NCBI RefSeq assembly: GCF_024171645.1 | Contig: NZ_JALKAC010000004.1 | Location: 1-64,000 of the forward strand | DNA: 64,000 nucleotides | Direction of reading: 5' to 3' | DNA from: Flavobacterium sp. HSC-32F16 | Lineage (GTDB): Bacteria > Bacteroidota > Bacteroidia > Flavobacteriales > Flavobacteriaceae | Position numbers and translations under genes: made by a program | The notes under the pieces: model-generated | The model's input: only the letters and a program-made list of their open reading frames with translations | Told to the model about the DNA's origin: nothing | The model's database searches: none | Shown here: positions 26,537 through 34,677 of the stretch, piece after piece | Numbering within the stretch: position 1 is the stretch's first letter | How the letters are laid out: every line of letters begins with the position of its first letter

Positions 26537-27403
26537 ATGAAAATCAAGCAATATCGTACTCAGTTTATTAAAGAATTATCTTCTTTGTACGATGCGTACG
26601 AAGCCGAAAGTTTTTTCTATTTAATTTTAGAAGACAAACACAAACTGCGTCAAATAGATTTGGCTTTAAATCACGAATTGGCTTTTTCCGAAGCCGATTT
26701 TGTTGTTTGGGATTCATTGCTGGCACAGTTGAAAAAGGAAGTTCCAATTCAATATTTGCTGGGAAAAACTAATTTCTACGGTCTAGATTTTGAAGTAAAC
26801 GAAAATGTTTTGATTCCAAGACCGGAAACAGAAGAATTAGTAGAATGGATTATCAGCGAAAATAAAGGAATAGAGAAAAGAGGAAAAATAAAAATTCTGG
26901 ATATTGGAACAGGAAGCGGCTGTATTGCTGTTTCGCTGGCAAAAAATCTTCCCAATGCAGAAGTATATGCAATTGATGTTTCGAAAAAAGCAATTGAAAC
27001 CGCTAAACGAAATGCTATTAGAAATGATGTTGAAGTTACTTTTTTGTTTCAGAATATTTTAGAAGCAGAAGAGTTGAAATGTAAATATGATATTATTGTT
27101 TCAAATCCCCCTTATGTCCGCAATTTAGAAAAAGAAGAAATCAAGAATAATGTTCTGAATTATGAACCGCATTTAGCTCTTTTTGTAGACGATAATGATG
27201 CGTTGATTTTTTACAGGAAAATAGCATCTCTAGCACACAATAATCTTTTGGAAAACGGACAGTTGTATTTTGAAATCAATCAATATTTAGGAAAAGAAAT
27301 GGTTGATTTGTTAGGTAAAATGGATTTTATAAACATCGATCTCCGAAAAGATATTTACGACAATGACCGAATGATTTCCTGCAAGGTTTCTAAAACCTTG
27401 TAG
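26537..27403 (+). CDS. prmC: Release factor glutamine methyltransferase
   Basis: PrmC methylates the Gln of the GGQ motif in release factors RF1 and RF2. The 288-residue protein has the helical N-terminal domain, then VPIQYLLGKTNFYGLDFEV and VLIPRPETEELVEWI. The SAM site is ILDIGTGSGCIAVSLAK, and the catalytic motif is SNPPYVRNLEKEE. The C-terminal residues SKTL and the TAG stop are encoded inside a 28-bp repeat (27377-27404) that recurs after the next gene, so the native C terminus may have been altered by the repeat. Confidence 0.95.
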   Translation: MKIKQYRTQFIKELSSLYDAYEAESFFYLILEDKHKLRQIDLALNHELAFSEADFVVWDSLLAQLKKEVPIQYLLGKTNFYGLDFEVNENVLIPRPETEELVEWIISENKGIEKRGKIKILDIGTGSGCIAVSLAKNLPNAEVYAIDVSKKAIETAKRNAIRNDVEVTFLFQNILEAEELKCKYDIIVSNPPYVRNLEKEEIKNNVLNYEPHLALFVDDNDALIFYRKIASLAHNNLLENGQLYFEINQYLGKEMVDLLGKMDFINIDLRKDIYDNDRMISCKVSKTL

Positions 27404-27404
27404 G
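27377..27404. repeat. 28-bp imperfect palindrome, copy 1
   Basis: The core CAAGGTTTCTAAAACCTTG is an imperfect palindrome. It matches 24 of 28 bases of the copy at 27925-27952, in the same orientation. It encodes the last prmC codons and its TAG stop. Confidence 0.75.
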
Positions 27405-27426
27405 TATTTTTATTCAATAGCAAAAA

Positions 27427-27930
27427 ATGAAATTACAAATTAGGAATTTTAATGGACATCAAATATCTGAAAGATTTGATATCGAAATTCCTTCTGATGA
27501 CTCTTCAGATTTAAAGGTTTCCTATGTTGATTTTGAGTTTGATGAAGAACCAAAGCATAACATCACTGCTAAATTTTTTCTTAATGAAAATAATGATGAA
27601 TTAATTGAGTCGAATTTTTTTCATTTCAAAAATATTGACCTAATTTTCTTCAGATTTATTTATCAATGGGGAATAATTGATTTGAAAAACAGAAGAGTGA
27701 AAAGAAATGTAATGGATTACTCCTTAGATTTTCCTTTTTTTTATTTGCATGAAAATTGTATTTTAATTGTGGATGATCTATTTGCTGAAACCATAACATT
27801 TGATGGTGAGATAATAGATACAATTCAAAATGAACAGCCTCATGAAATAATTGAGTTTGAAGATTATTTTGAATTTGATATTATAGGAGTTGAGAAAAGA
27901 AAACTTATGAAAAATGTTTCAGATTCCTGA
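27427..27930 (+). CDS. Hypothetical protein bracketed by repeats
   Basis: I do not recognise this 167-residue acidic protein. It is rich in Phe, Asp and Glu, has no signal peptide and no membrane helix, and looks beta-rich (FDIEIPSDDSSDLKVSYVDFEFDE; FFRFIYQWGIIDLKNRRVKR). It starts 23 bases after prmC. Direct copies of a 28-bp palindrome lie on both sides, and its TGA stop falls in the second copy. That arrangement would fit insertion of a small cassette after prmC, but base composition does not stand out from its neighbours by eye. Confidence 0.65.
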   Translation: MKLQIRNFNGHQISERFDIEIPSDDSSDLKVSYVDFEFDEEPKHNITAKFFLNENNDELIESNFFHFKNIDLIFFRFIYQWGIIDLKNRRVKRNVMDYSLDFPFFYLHENCILIVDDLFAETITFDGEIIDTIQNEQPHEIIEFEDYFEFDIIGVEKRKLMKNVSDS

Positions 27931-27952
27931 AAGGTTTTGGAAACCTTGTAGG
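27925..27952. repeat. 28-bp imperfect palindrome, copy 2
   Basis: The core AAAGGTTTTGGAAACCTTG matches the copy at 27377-27404. It holds the TGA stop of the gene before it and ends 11 bases from the end of the converging permease gene. Confidence 0.75.
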
Positions 27953-27963
27953 AAACATGATGA

Positions 27964-29208
27964 TTACTCGTATCGTAAAGCTTCTATAGGATCTAGTTTT
28001 GACGCTTTTATGGCAGGGTATAAACCCGAAACAATGGCAACCATAAAACTGGTGGCAAATGCGGCAAAAATCGCCATCCACGGAATCACGAAAGCAAAAC
28101 TCATTGCAGCAGCAAAAGCAAAACCTATTAGAATTCCAAGAACAATTCCAACCAAACCGCCAATTTGTCCAATCAATAAAGTTTCAATAAAAAACTGAAC
28201 GGAAATTGTAATTTTTGTTGCGCCAAGTGCTTTTCTAACACCAATTTCACGGGTACGTTCTGTAACCGAAACAATCATAATATTCATTAAAGCAATTGAA
28301 GAACCTAAGATAGTAATGATCGAAATAATCCACGATGCCCAGCCTAAATATTGTGTGATTCCTAAAATTCGGTTGATTAAATCGTCACTTCGGCCAATTC
28401 CGAAATTGTTATCACGAACCGGACTTAATTTTCGTACTCTGCGCATTGTACTGGTTGCATTATCGACAGCCTGATCTAAAAGTTCTTTTTTAGAAACCAT
28501 TACACTAACTGTATAATTAATGTTAGGTGCGGTAAATAAAGAACGTGCTACCTGAATTGGAATTAAAATGCGCAAATCCTGGCTGTTTCCAAAAGTTGAA
28601 CCTTTCTCTTTTAAAACACCTATGACTTTAAAACGCGCACCACGAATTGAAATTACTTTATCAATTGGATTAACATCTTTTAATAGGCCTTTTTCAAAAT
28701 CAGAACCTACAACGCAGGAATACGTATTGTTGTCAATATCAAATTGATTAAAAGAACGGCCTAAAGTAGTTTCTAAACCAGAATTTGAAATAAAATGTTC
28801 ATCAACACCTACAATAGAAATTTCAGGATCAGTTTTAGTGTCTAGATATTTTACTTCGGCTTTTGATGTTGCGGTAAAAGAAAGAGAAGTTTCGGTAAAA
28901 GGATATTTGTATTTGTTTTTAAAAGCAACCGCTTCCGGGTACGAAATAATCGGATTAATAACTTCACGTTCTTTTCCGCCACGATTTCGAACCGTATTTT
29001 CGTATTGATTAATGTTGAAAGTATTCGCTCCCATTGAGGCAAAATTGGTCGAAACCGTATTTTCAAGTGCGGTTACAACAGTAAGAATTCCTACCAAAGC
29101 GGTAATCCCAATTGCGATAATTAAAACTGTAAGAATGGTTCGTAATAATTGAGTTTTGATAGAACCAAAAGCAATTCGGATATTTTCTTTAAATAATTTT
29201 AGCATCAT
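27964..29208 (-). CDS. MacB-type ABC transporter permease
   Basis: The protein (about 414 residues) has the MacB/FtsX plan: an N-terminal membrane helix (TILTVLIIAIGITALVGIL), a large periplasmic MacB core domain (about residues 45-250), and three C-terminal helices around TERTREIGVRKALGATK, the FtsX coupling motif. Such permeases pair with an ATPase to move lipoproteins, peptides or signals across the envelope. No ATPase gene is adjacent, so its partner must lie elsewhere. Two ATGs in a row occur at the start; the first is used here. Confidence 0.9.
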   Translation of the reverse strand: MMLKLFKENIRIAFGSIKTQLLRTILTVLIIAIGITALVGILTVVTALENTVSTNFASMGANTFNINQYENTVRNRGGKEREVINPIISYPEAVAFKNKYKYPFTETSLSFTATSKAEVKYLDTKTDPEISIVGVDEHFISNSGLETTLGRSFNQFDIDNNTYSCVVGSDFEKGLLKDVNPIDKVISIRGARFKVIGVLKEKGSTFGNSQDLRILIPIQVARSLFTAPNINYTVSVMVSKKELLDQAVDNATSTMRRVRKLSPVRDNNFGIGRSDDLINRILGITQYLGWASWIISIITILGSSIALMNIMIVSVTERTREIGVRKALGATKITISVQFFIETLLIGQIGGLVGIVLGILIGFAFAAAMSFAFVIPWMAIFAAFATSFMVAIVSGLYPAIKASKLDPIEALRYE

Positions 29209-29387
29209 GACCAATTTGTCACGAAAATACGGTTTTTGTTACAAGTTTGTTTTCGAACCGCTATTATTTATTTTAAAAAGTAAGATATTTGCAGGCGATT
29301 TTAAATTAAGTCGAAAGTTGGAAAGGCATTAAGTCGAAAGTGTAAAAAACCAACAATCAAAAAAATCTAAAAATAAATAATTTTAAA

Positions 29388-29430
29388 GGTTTTAGATTTT
29401 AAGTTTCAAAGAAATCTAAAATCTAAAATC
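29388..29430. repeat. AATCTAAAATC repeat array, copy 1
   Basis: GATTTTAAGTTTC faces GAAATCTAAAATCTAAAATC across three bases, giving an AT-only hairpin upstream of hisS. Related arrays lie at 34600-34677 and 37275-37319. Confidence 0.65.
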
Positions 29431-29453
29431 AGAAATGTAAAATAAACAGAAAG

Positions 29454-30881
29454 ATGGCTTCAAAACCAAGTATTCCAAAAGGAACCAGAGATTTTTCACC
29501 AGCAGAGGTGTCAAAACGTCAATATATTATTCAGACTATAAAAACTAATTTCGAAAAATTTGGTTTTCAGCCAATCGAAACGCCTTCGTTTGAAAATTCA
29601 GATACCTTAATGGGAAAATATGGAGAAGAAGGGGATCGTTTGATTTTTAAAATTCTGAATTCAGGTAACTTTTTTTACAATAAAAGTAAAATTGAACTGC
29701 CGGAATCAATAGAAGAATTACAGATAAATTCAGCTGAAAAAATAAGTTTAGAGCAAAGAATCGAATTGAATAAATTCACTGGAAAAATTTCTGAAAAAGC
29801 GCTGCGTTACGATTTGACAGTTCCATTTGCAAGATACGTTGTACAGCACCAAAGTGAAATTGAATTTCCTTTTAAAAGATATCAAATTCAGCCGGTTTGG
29901 AGAGCTGATAATCCGCAAAAAGGCCGTTTTAGAGAGTTTTTTCAATGTGATGCCGATGTTGTGGGTTCAAAATCACTATGGCAGGAAGTTGAATTGGTTC
30001 AATTATACGATACCGTTTTTACGGCTTTGGGTTTAGAAGGCGTTACAATCAAAATCAATAACCGAAAAATATTATCTGGAATTGCTGAAGTAATTGGTGC
30101 TTCAGATAAATTAATCGATTTTACAGTTGCACTTGATAAATTAGACAAAATTGGTGAAGACGGTGTAAAGAAAGAAATGATCGAAAAAGGAATTTCTGAA
30201 GAAGCTTTGGTAAAAGTACAGCCTCTTTTTAGTTTCTCTGGAACTTTCGCAGATAAAATTAAGCAGCTTTCAGAATTATTAGCTGAATCAGAAGAAGGAA
30301 TGAAAGGTGTTGAAGAATTGAAATTTATTTGTGACAATGTTGCAGATTTAGGATTGTCAACTGCAATTTTAGATCTTGATGTAACTTTGGCACGCGGATT
30401 AAATTATTATACGGGAGCTATTTTTGAAGTTGGAGCACCAAAAACAGTTGCAATGGGGTCTATTGGCGGCGGCGGAAGATACGACGATTTGACTGGTATT
30501 TTTGGTTTGAAAAATATGAGCGGTGTCGGTATCTCTTTTGGATTGGATCGTATTTATTTGGTTTTAGAAGAATTACAATTGTTTCCAGAAACTGTTGCAG
30601 CGACTTCAAAAGCAATATTCATTAATTACGGAGATAAAGAAGCTTTGTACGCTTCAAAAGCGATTCAGAAATTAAGACAGGAAAATATAAAAGTAGAATT
30701 GTATCCAGATAATGTAAAAGTTGGAAAACAATTTCAGTATGCAGATAAACGCTTGATCCCTTTTGCAGTAATTGCCGGTGATCAGGAAATTGCTTCAAAT
30801 ACTTATTCACTTAAGAATTTAGTAACAGGCGAGCAGGTTTCTGTTGATTTCGAAGGATTGAAAAATGCTTTGTTAGGTTAA
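29454..30881 (+). CDS. hisS: Histidine--tRNA ligase
   Basis: HisRS charges tRNA-His. The 475-residue protein has the class II motifs: [10 protein letters not shown] at the start, motif 2 region [31 protein letters not shown], the histidine-binding [13 protein letters not shown] and motif 3 [13 protein letters not shown] with GISFGLDR. The C-terminal anticodon domain is present. It carries a loop of about 35 residues before [14 protein letters not shown], longer than in E. coli. The last bases of the gene (from 30868) recur almost perfectly at 31077-31098. Confidence 0.96.
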   Translation: MASKPSIPKGTRDFSPAEVSKRQYIIQTIKTNFEKFGFQPIETPSFENSDTLMGKYGEEGDRLIFKILNSGNFFYNKSKIELPESIEELQINSAEKISLEQRIELNKFTGKISEKALRYDLTVPFARYVVQHQSEIEFPFKRYQIQPVWRADNPQKGRFREFFQCDADVVGSKSLWQEVELVQLYDTVFTALGLEGVTIKINNRKILSGIAEVIGASDKLIDFTVALDKLDKIGEDGVKKEMIEKGISEEALVKVQPLFSFSGTFADKIKQLSELLAESEEGMKGVEELKFICDNVADLGLSTAILDLDVTLARGLNYYTGAIFEVGAPKTVAMGSIGGGGRYDDLTGIFGLKNMSGVGISFGLDRIYLVLEELQLFPETVAATSKAIFINYGDKEALYASKAIQKLRQENIKVELYPDNVKVGKQFQYADKRLIPFAVIAGDQEIASNTYSLKNLVTGEQVSVDFEGLKNALLG

Positions 30882-30889
30882 CTGTTTGG
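30868..30889 (+). repeat. 22-bp direct repeat at the 3' end of hisS, copy 1
   Basis: CTTTGTTAGGTTAACTGTTTGG contains the hisS stop codon. It recurs with one change at 31077-31098. Both copies are followed by a CACAGATT-type repeat, which suggests a decayed tandem duplication of about 209 bp. Confidence 0.8.
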
Positions 30890-30902
30890 GGTGAAGGTTT
30901 TT

Positions 30903-31027
30903 TGCCACAGATTATATAGATTAAAAAGATTTTTTTTTCACGCAGATTAGGCAGATTTTAGCAGATTTAATTTTTATATTAAATAAATCGGCTTTAATCT
31001 GCCTAATCTTTTTAAATCTGCGTGAAA
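30903..31027. repeat. Inverted intergenic repeat, GCCACAGATT family, copy 2
   Basis: GCCACAGATTATATAGATT opens the stretch. TTTCACGCAGATT (30936-30948) then recurs inverted at 31015-31027, with GGCAGATT and AATCTGCC also facing each other. It follows hisS and may act in mRNA 3'-end formation. Confidence 0.75.
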
Positions 31028-31076
31028 TAAAATTTTTTAGTAATAAGTAAATATATTTTCAACAATTGAAAAAAAA

Positions 31077-31098
31077 CTTTGTTAGGTTAACTATTTGG
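31077..31098 (+). repeat. 22-bp direct repeat, copy 2
   Basis: CTTTGTTAGGTTAACTATTTGG repeats the hisS end with one mismatch, followed at 31123 by a second CACAGATTTAAAGG sequence. Confidence 0.8.
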
Positions 31099-31166
31099 AA
31101 CGGAGCTTTTTGTCGCTGAGTGCACAGATTTAAAGGATTTTCTTTTTAAATCTCTCCGTGAAATAG

Positions 31167-31197
31167 TTGCTGGAGAAGAAAAAAAACTTTTAATTTG
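31167..31197 (+). promoter_or_regulatory. Promoter of tRNA-Trp
   Basis: A TTG (31167-31169) stands 20 bases before TTAATTTG (31190-31197), close to the Bacteroidota pattern. The -7 box differs from TAnnTTTG in one base. The tRNA begins 13 bases later. Confidence 0.55.
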
Positions 31198-31210
31198 CCG
31201 ACCTTAAGTT

Positions 31211-31281
31211 ACGGGCGTAGTTCAAGGGTAGAATAGCGGTCTCCAAAACCGTTGATGGGGGTTCGAATCCCTCCGCCCGTG
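31211..31281 (+). tRNA. trnW: tRNA-Trp (CCA)
   Basis: The acceptor stem ACGGGCG pairs with CGCCCGT. The D arm reads AGTTCAAGGGTAGA. The anticodon stem GCGGT/ACCGT closes the loop CTCCAAA with anticodon CCA at 31243-31245. The T arm has GGGGGTTCGAATCCCTCC. The discriminator is G, as expected for tRNA-Trp, and the CCA end is not encoded. It has its own promoter and terminator and is not part of a cluster. Confidence 0.96.
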
Positions 31282-31339
31282 CAATATTTCTTACCGCAAA
31301 GAGCGTAAAGGGTTTTTACCAAGAATACTTAAAAATATA

Positions 31340-31387
31340 AAGTTCGCAAAGCTAGATCGATACAAAGCTTTGCGAACTTCTTTTTTT
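31340..31387 (+). terminator. Terminator of tRNA-Trp
   Basis: A perfect 14-bp stem, AAGTTCGCAAAGCT (31340-31353) with AGCTTTGCGAACTT (31366-31379), is followed by CTTTTTTT. Confidence 0.9.
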
Positions 31388-31450
31388 ATAAAAGTTAAAG
31401 TGAAAAAATCTTAGGGTTCTTTGCTGTAAAATTTTTTCAAAAAAGCATAA

Positions 31451-31579
31451 AAAAAAGCTTCGTCTCTATAAGGCGAAGCTTTTTTTAATATAAGGTAAAC
31501 TTGAATTAATAATTATTTATGAGGCCGAAGCCAACCCTTAAATTCAATTTTGATAGGTAATAATTTAGTTCTTACTTTG
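31451..31579 (-). ncRNA. Candidate small RNA, minus strand
   Basis: On the minus strand a TATATTTG promoter box (31592-31585) precedes about 130 bases that end in a strong hairpin (stem AAAAAAGCTTCG with CGAAGCTTTTTT, 31451-31485) and a U run. No longer reading frame lies between; the best is a 13-codon TTG frame. A C-UUCG-G tetraloop sits in the middle (31524-31533 region). The plus-strand tRNA already has its own terminator, so this hairpin is otherwise unexplained. The start point is estimated. Confidence 0.45.
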
Positions 31580-31584
31580 GATAC

Positions 31585-31592
31585 CAAATATA
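31585..31592 (-). promoter_or_regulatory. Promoter -7 box of the candidate small RNA
   Basis: TATATTTG on the minus strand matches TAnnTTTG exactly. No -33 TTG is seen at 19-21 bases. Confidence 0.45.
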
Positions 31593-31684
31593 CGACAAAC
31601 TAAAACGTAATAGTCTTAAAATTATAATAAAATTTTACAGTCTGCTTTAAGATTTTAAAAGTCTCATAATTAATAAAGTGACAA

Positions 31685-31719
31685 TTTGACATTTTATAAC
31701 ATTTGGCAGTACTTTTGCA
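31685..31719 (+). promoter_or_regulatory. Promoter of grpE-dnaJ
   Basis: TTTG (31685-31688) stands 21 bases before TACTTTTG (31710-31717), the best promoter in the window. The same bases also read TGGCAG-N5-TTGCA (31704-31719) with GG and GC 12 bases apart, as in a sigma-54 -24/-12 promoter. Confidence 0.7.
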
Positions 31720-31741
31720 ATCCAACAGAAAGAAATAAAAA

Positions 31742-32320
31742 ATGAAGTTTAAGAATATTTTTAAAAATAAAAGTAATATGACTACGGAAAATACAGAGTT
31801 CGATCAGGAATTAGATGATGTAACGTTAGAGAACAATGCCAACGGTGAACAGTTAATTGTTGAAGAATTAAGTGTTGAAGAGCAATTGGCTCAAGACTTG
31901 GCAAAGGAAAAAGATAAGTTTTTGAGATTATTTGCCGAATTTGAAAATTACAAAAAAAGAACTTCTAAAGAACGTATCGATTTGTTTAAAACTGCAAACC
32001 AAGAAGTTTTGTTAGCAATGCTTCCTGTTTTGGATGATTTTGACAGAGCGATTGTAGAAATCAACAAATCTGAAGATGAAAATTTAACTAAAGGTGTTGA
32101 GTTGATTCACGAAAAATTAAAAAACACTTTGGTAACTAAAGGTTTAGAGCAGGTTGATGTAAAAGCAGGTGATGCTTTTAATGCTGATTTTGCTGAGGCA
32201 ATTACCCAAATTCCGGCTCCGTCTGAAAAATTAAAAGGTAAAATTGTTGATGTTATTGAAAAAGGATACAAATTAGGAGACAAAATTATTCGTTTCCCTA
32301 AAGTAGTAATCGGAAACTAA
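31742..32320 (+). CDS. grpE: Nucleotide exchange factor GrpE
   Basis: GrpE releases ADP from DnaK. The 192-residue protein has an acidic N-terminal region, a long coiled coil (EEQLAQDLAKEKDKFLRLFAEFENYKKRTSKER), and the C-terminal beta domain (AITQIPAPSEKLKGKIVDVIEKGYKLGDKIIRFPKVVIGN), which binds DnaK. An ATG at 31778 (MTTENTEF) is an alternative start that would remove a basic 12-residue leader. It heads the grpE-dnaJ operon, and the dnaK gene is elsewhere. The promoter at 31685 has overlapping sigma-A and sigma-54 like boxes. Confidence 0.95.
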   Translation: MKFKNIFKNKSNMTTENTEFDQELDDVTLENNANGEQLIVEELSVEEQLAQDLAKEKDKFLRLFAEFENYKKRTSKERIDLFKTANQEVLLAMLPVLDDFDRAIVEINKSEDENLTKGVELIHEKLKNTLVTKGLEQVDVKAGDAFNADFAEAITQIPAPSEKLKGKIVDVIEKGYKLGDKIIRFPKVVIGN

Positions 32321-32398
32321 AAAATGCAAGTAAAATTCTAAAAACCAATTTTTTAATATTGGAATTTGGAATTTATTATTTGGAATTTAAACCTAATT

Positions 32399-33508
32399 AT
32401 GAAAAAAGATTTTTACGAAATACTAGGCATTTCAAAAAATGCTGATGCTGCCGAAATTAAAAAAGCTTACCGAAAAAGTGCGCTAAAATATCACCCTGAT
32501 AAAAATCCGGGCGACAAAGAGGCAGAAGAAAACTTCAAATTAGCGGCAGAAGCTTATGAGGTTTTAAGTGATCCGCAGAAAAAAGCAAAATACGACCAGT
32601 ATGGACATCAGGCATTTGATGGTTCTGGCGGATTTGGCGGTGGTCACGGCGGTATGAATATGGATGACATTTTCAGCCAGTTTGGCGATATTTTTGGCGG
32701 CGGATTTGGCGGATTCGGAGGCGGAGGCGGAGGTCCTCGCCGTGCAAAAGGAAGCAATCTTCGAATTAAAGTAAAATTGACTTTAGAAGAAATTGCAAAT
32801 GGAGTGGAGAAAAAAGTAAAAGTAAAACGTAAAGTTCAGGCAAAAGGTGTAACGTATAAAACTTGTACAACTTGTAATGGTCAAGGTCAGGTAATGCGTG
32901 TAACCAATACCATTTTAGGAAGAATGCAATCTGCATCAACTTGTCCTGCTTGTGGTGGTTCTGGTCAAATTTTAGATAAAAGACCTTCTGAGGCAGATGC
33001 ACAAGGAATGGTTCAGGAAGACGAAACAGTATCAATCAAAATTCCCGCTGGAGTTGTTGACGGAATGCAGTTAAAAGTTTCTAATAAAGGTAACGATGCA
33101 CCGGGAAATAGTATTCCGGGTGATTTAATTGTGGCTATTGAAGAAGTAGAACACGAATTCCTTAAACGTGAAGGTGAAAATGTTCACTTCGATTTATATA
33201 TCAGTTTCCCGGAAGCAGTTTTAGGAGCTTCAAAAGATATTGAAGCAATCAATGGAAAAGTTCGTATTAAACTGGAAGAAGGAATTCAATCTGGAAAAAT
33301 ACTAAGATTAAAAGGAAAAGGAATTCCAAGTTTAAATGGTTACGGAAGCGGAGACTTATTAGTTCACGTAAACGTTTGGACTCCAAAAACTTTAAATAAA
33401 GAACAAAAACAATTCTTTGAAAATGCTTTAAACGACGAACATTTTGTTCCAAGTCCTGAAAAGTCAGAGAAATCATTCTTCGAAAAAGTAAAAGATATGT
33501 TCTCATAA
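32399..33508 (+). CDS. dnaJ: Chaperone DnaJ with a reduced zinc-binding region
   Basis: DnaJ delivers substrates to DnaK and stimulates its ATPase. The 369-residue protein has the J domain (DFYEILGISKNADAAEIKKAYR, HPD in KYHPDKNPGD), a Gly/Phe-rich linker (about 75-115), a zinc region, and two beta-barrel C-terminal domains. Only two CxxCxGxG repeats are present (C156/C159 in CTTCNGQG; C182/C185 in CPACGGSG), against four in E. coli. By spacing they equal repeats II and III; repeats I and IV are replaced by KVQAKGVTYKT and RPSEADAQG. The start MKKDFYEIL was chosen over a frame beginning 33 bases upstream. A terminator follows. Confidence 0.95.
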   Translation: MKKDFYEILGISKNADAAEIKKAYRKSALKYHPDKNPGDKEAEENFKLAAEAYEVLSDPQKKAKYDQYGHQAFDGSGGFGGGHGGMNMDDIFSQFGDIFGGGFGGFGGGGGGPRRAKGSNLRIKVKLTLEEIANGVEKKVKVKRKVQAKGVTYKTCTTCNGQGQVMRVTNTILGRMQSASTCPACGGSGQILDKRPSEADAQGMVQEDETVSIKIPAGVVDGMQLKVSNKGNDAPGNSIPGDLIVAIEEVEHEFLKREGENVHFDLYISFPEAVLGASKDIEAINGKVRIKLEEGIQSGKILRLKGKGIPSLNGYGSGDLLVHVNVWTPKTLNKEQKQFFENALNDEHFVPSPEKSEKSFFEKVKDMFS

Positions 33509-33541
33509 TATGAAATTTTTCTAAAATGTTTATATAAAATT

Positions 33542-33577
33542 AAAACCCATTCTACACAAATAGAATGGGTTTTTTGC
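33542..33577 (+). terminator. Terminator of grpE-dnaJ
   Basis: A 13-bp stem, AAAACCCATTCTA with TAGAATGGGTTTT, closes a 6-base loop and is followed by a T run. Confidence 0.9.
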
Positions 33578-33669
33578 GTATTATAATGTAGATTCGCTAT
33601 GAATTATTTACTTTTACAGAGTGCTGGCAAAAAAAAAAAAAGCCACTAAAAGAAAACCTAAAAAATAAA

Positions 33670-34599
33670 ATGAGCAACTTACTTGAAGTACATAAAGTCG
33701 TAAAACAATATGGCGATTATGTAGCGCTTAACGAAGTTTCATTAAATGTGCCAAAAGGCAGTATATATGGACTTTTAGGTCCAAATGGAGCTGGAAAAAC
33801 TTCCCTTATCAGAATCATCAATCAAATTACAATGCCAGATAGCGGTGAAGTAATTTTGGATGGAGAAAAACTACAGCCAAAACACGTACAGACAATTGGT
33901 TATCTTCCTGAAGAAAGAGGATTGTACAGTTCTATGAAAGTAGGGGAACAATGTTTGTATCTTGCGCAAATGAAAGGTCTTTCGAAAGCCGAAGCCAAAA
34001 AGCAATTGGATTATTGGTTTGATCGTTTAGGGATTCAAGGCTGGTGGAACAAGAAAATCCAGGAACTTTCGAAAGGAATGGCACAGAAAATTCAGTTTGT
34101 AGTTTGCGTACTGCACCAACCAAAACTATTAATTTTTGATGAGCCTTTTTCTGGTTTTGATCCTGTAAATGCCAATATTATAAAAGATGAAATTTTGGCA
34201 TTAAAAGAACAAGGATCCACTATTATTTTTTCGACACACAGAATGGAAAGTGTAGAAGAACTTTGTGATCATATTGCTTTAATCCATAAATCAAATAAAC
34301 TGATCGAAGGAAAAGTAGGCGATGTAAAACGTCAGTTTAAAACCAACAGTTTTGAAGTAGGAATTCTGACTAATAATGTTGAAGGTTTAATGTATGATAT
34401 TACGCAGAAGTTTACAGTTTCGCCTGCCAATTTTAAATCGCTAAACGACGATTTAAAATTAAACATTCAAATAGGAAATGCAACGCCAAATGAGTTATTA
34501 AATATTTTGACGCAACGCGGACAAGTAACACATTTTGTAGAAAAAATCCCGAGTGTAAACGATATTTTTATTCAAACAGTTACTGAAAACAAAGTTTAG
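33670..34599 (+). CDS. ABC transporter ATPase, NatA-like
   Basis: The 309-residue protein is a DrrA/NatA-type ATPase: Walker A GPNGAGKTS (about residues 38-46), signature LSKGMAQKIQ, Walker B LLIFDEPFSGFDP and the switch His in FSTHRMES. A C-terminal extension (about 215-309) is typical of this branch and contacts the permease. It powers export of sodium, drugs or lipids; the substrate is not readable from sequence. The permease gene follows after a repeat-filled spacer of 78 bases. Confidence 0.93.
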   Translation: MSNLLEVHKVVKQYGDYVALNEVSLNVPKGSIYGLLGPNGAGKTSLIRIINQITMPDSGEVILDGEKLQPKHVQTIGYLPEERGLYSSMKVGEQCLYLAQMKGLSKAEAKKQLDYWFDRLGIQGWWNKKIQELSKGMAQKIQFVVCVLHQPKLLIFDEPFSGFDPVNANIIKDEILALKEQGSTIIFSTHRMESVEELCDHIALIHKSNKLIEGKVGDVKRQFKTNSFEVGILTNNVEGLMYDITQKFTVSPANFKSLNDDLKLNIQIGNATPNELLNILTQRGQVTHFVEKIPSVNDIFIQTVTENKV

Positions 34600-34677
34600 A
34601 TTTCATATTTCAGATTTTAGAGTGAAAACCTAAAATCTAAAATCTAAAGTCAACAATCTAAAATCTAAAATCAAGAA
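34600..34677. repeat. AATCTAAAATC repeat array, copy 2
   Basis: TTTCAGATTTTAGAG faces several units of AATCTAAAATCTAAA in the spacer between the two ABC genes, so the operon mRNA can fold here. Confidence 0.65.

Noticed and set aside
28990..29214. Missing ATPase partner for the MacB-like permease
   Set aside because: Neither strand near the permease encodes an ABC ATPase; the NatA-like ATPase at 33670 has its own permease.
31491..31560. Short peptide gene (TTG start, 13 codons) inside the candidate small RNA
   Set aside because: Too short, no start context, and no reason to prefer it over a non-coding RNA.
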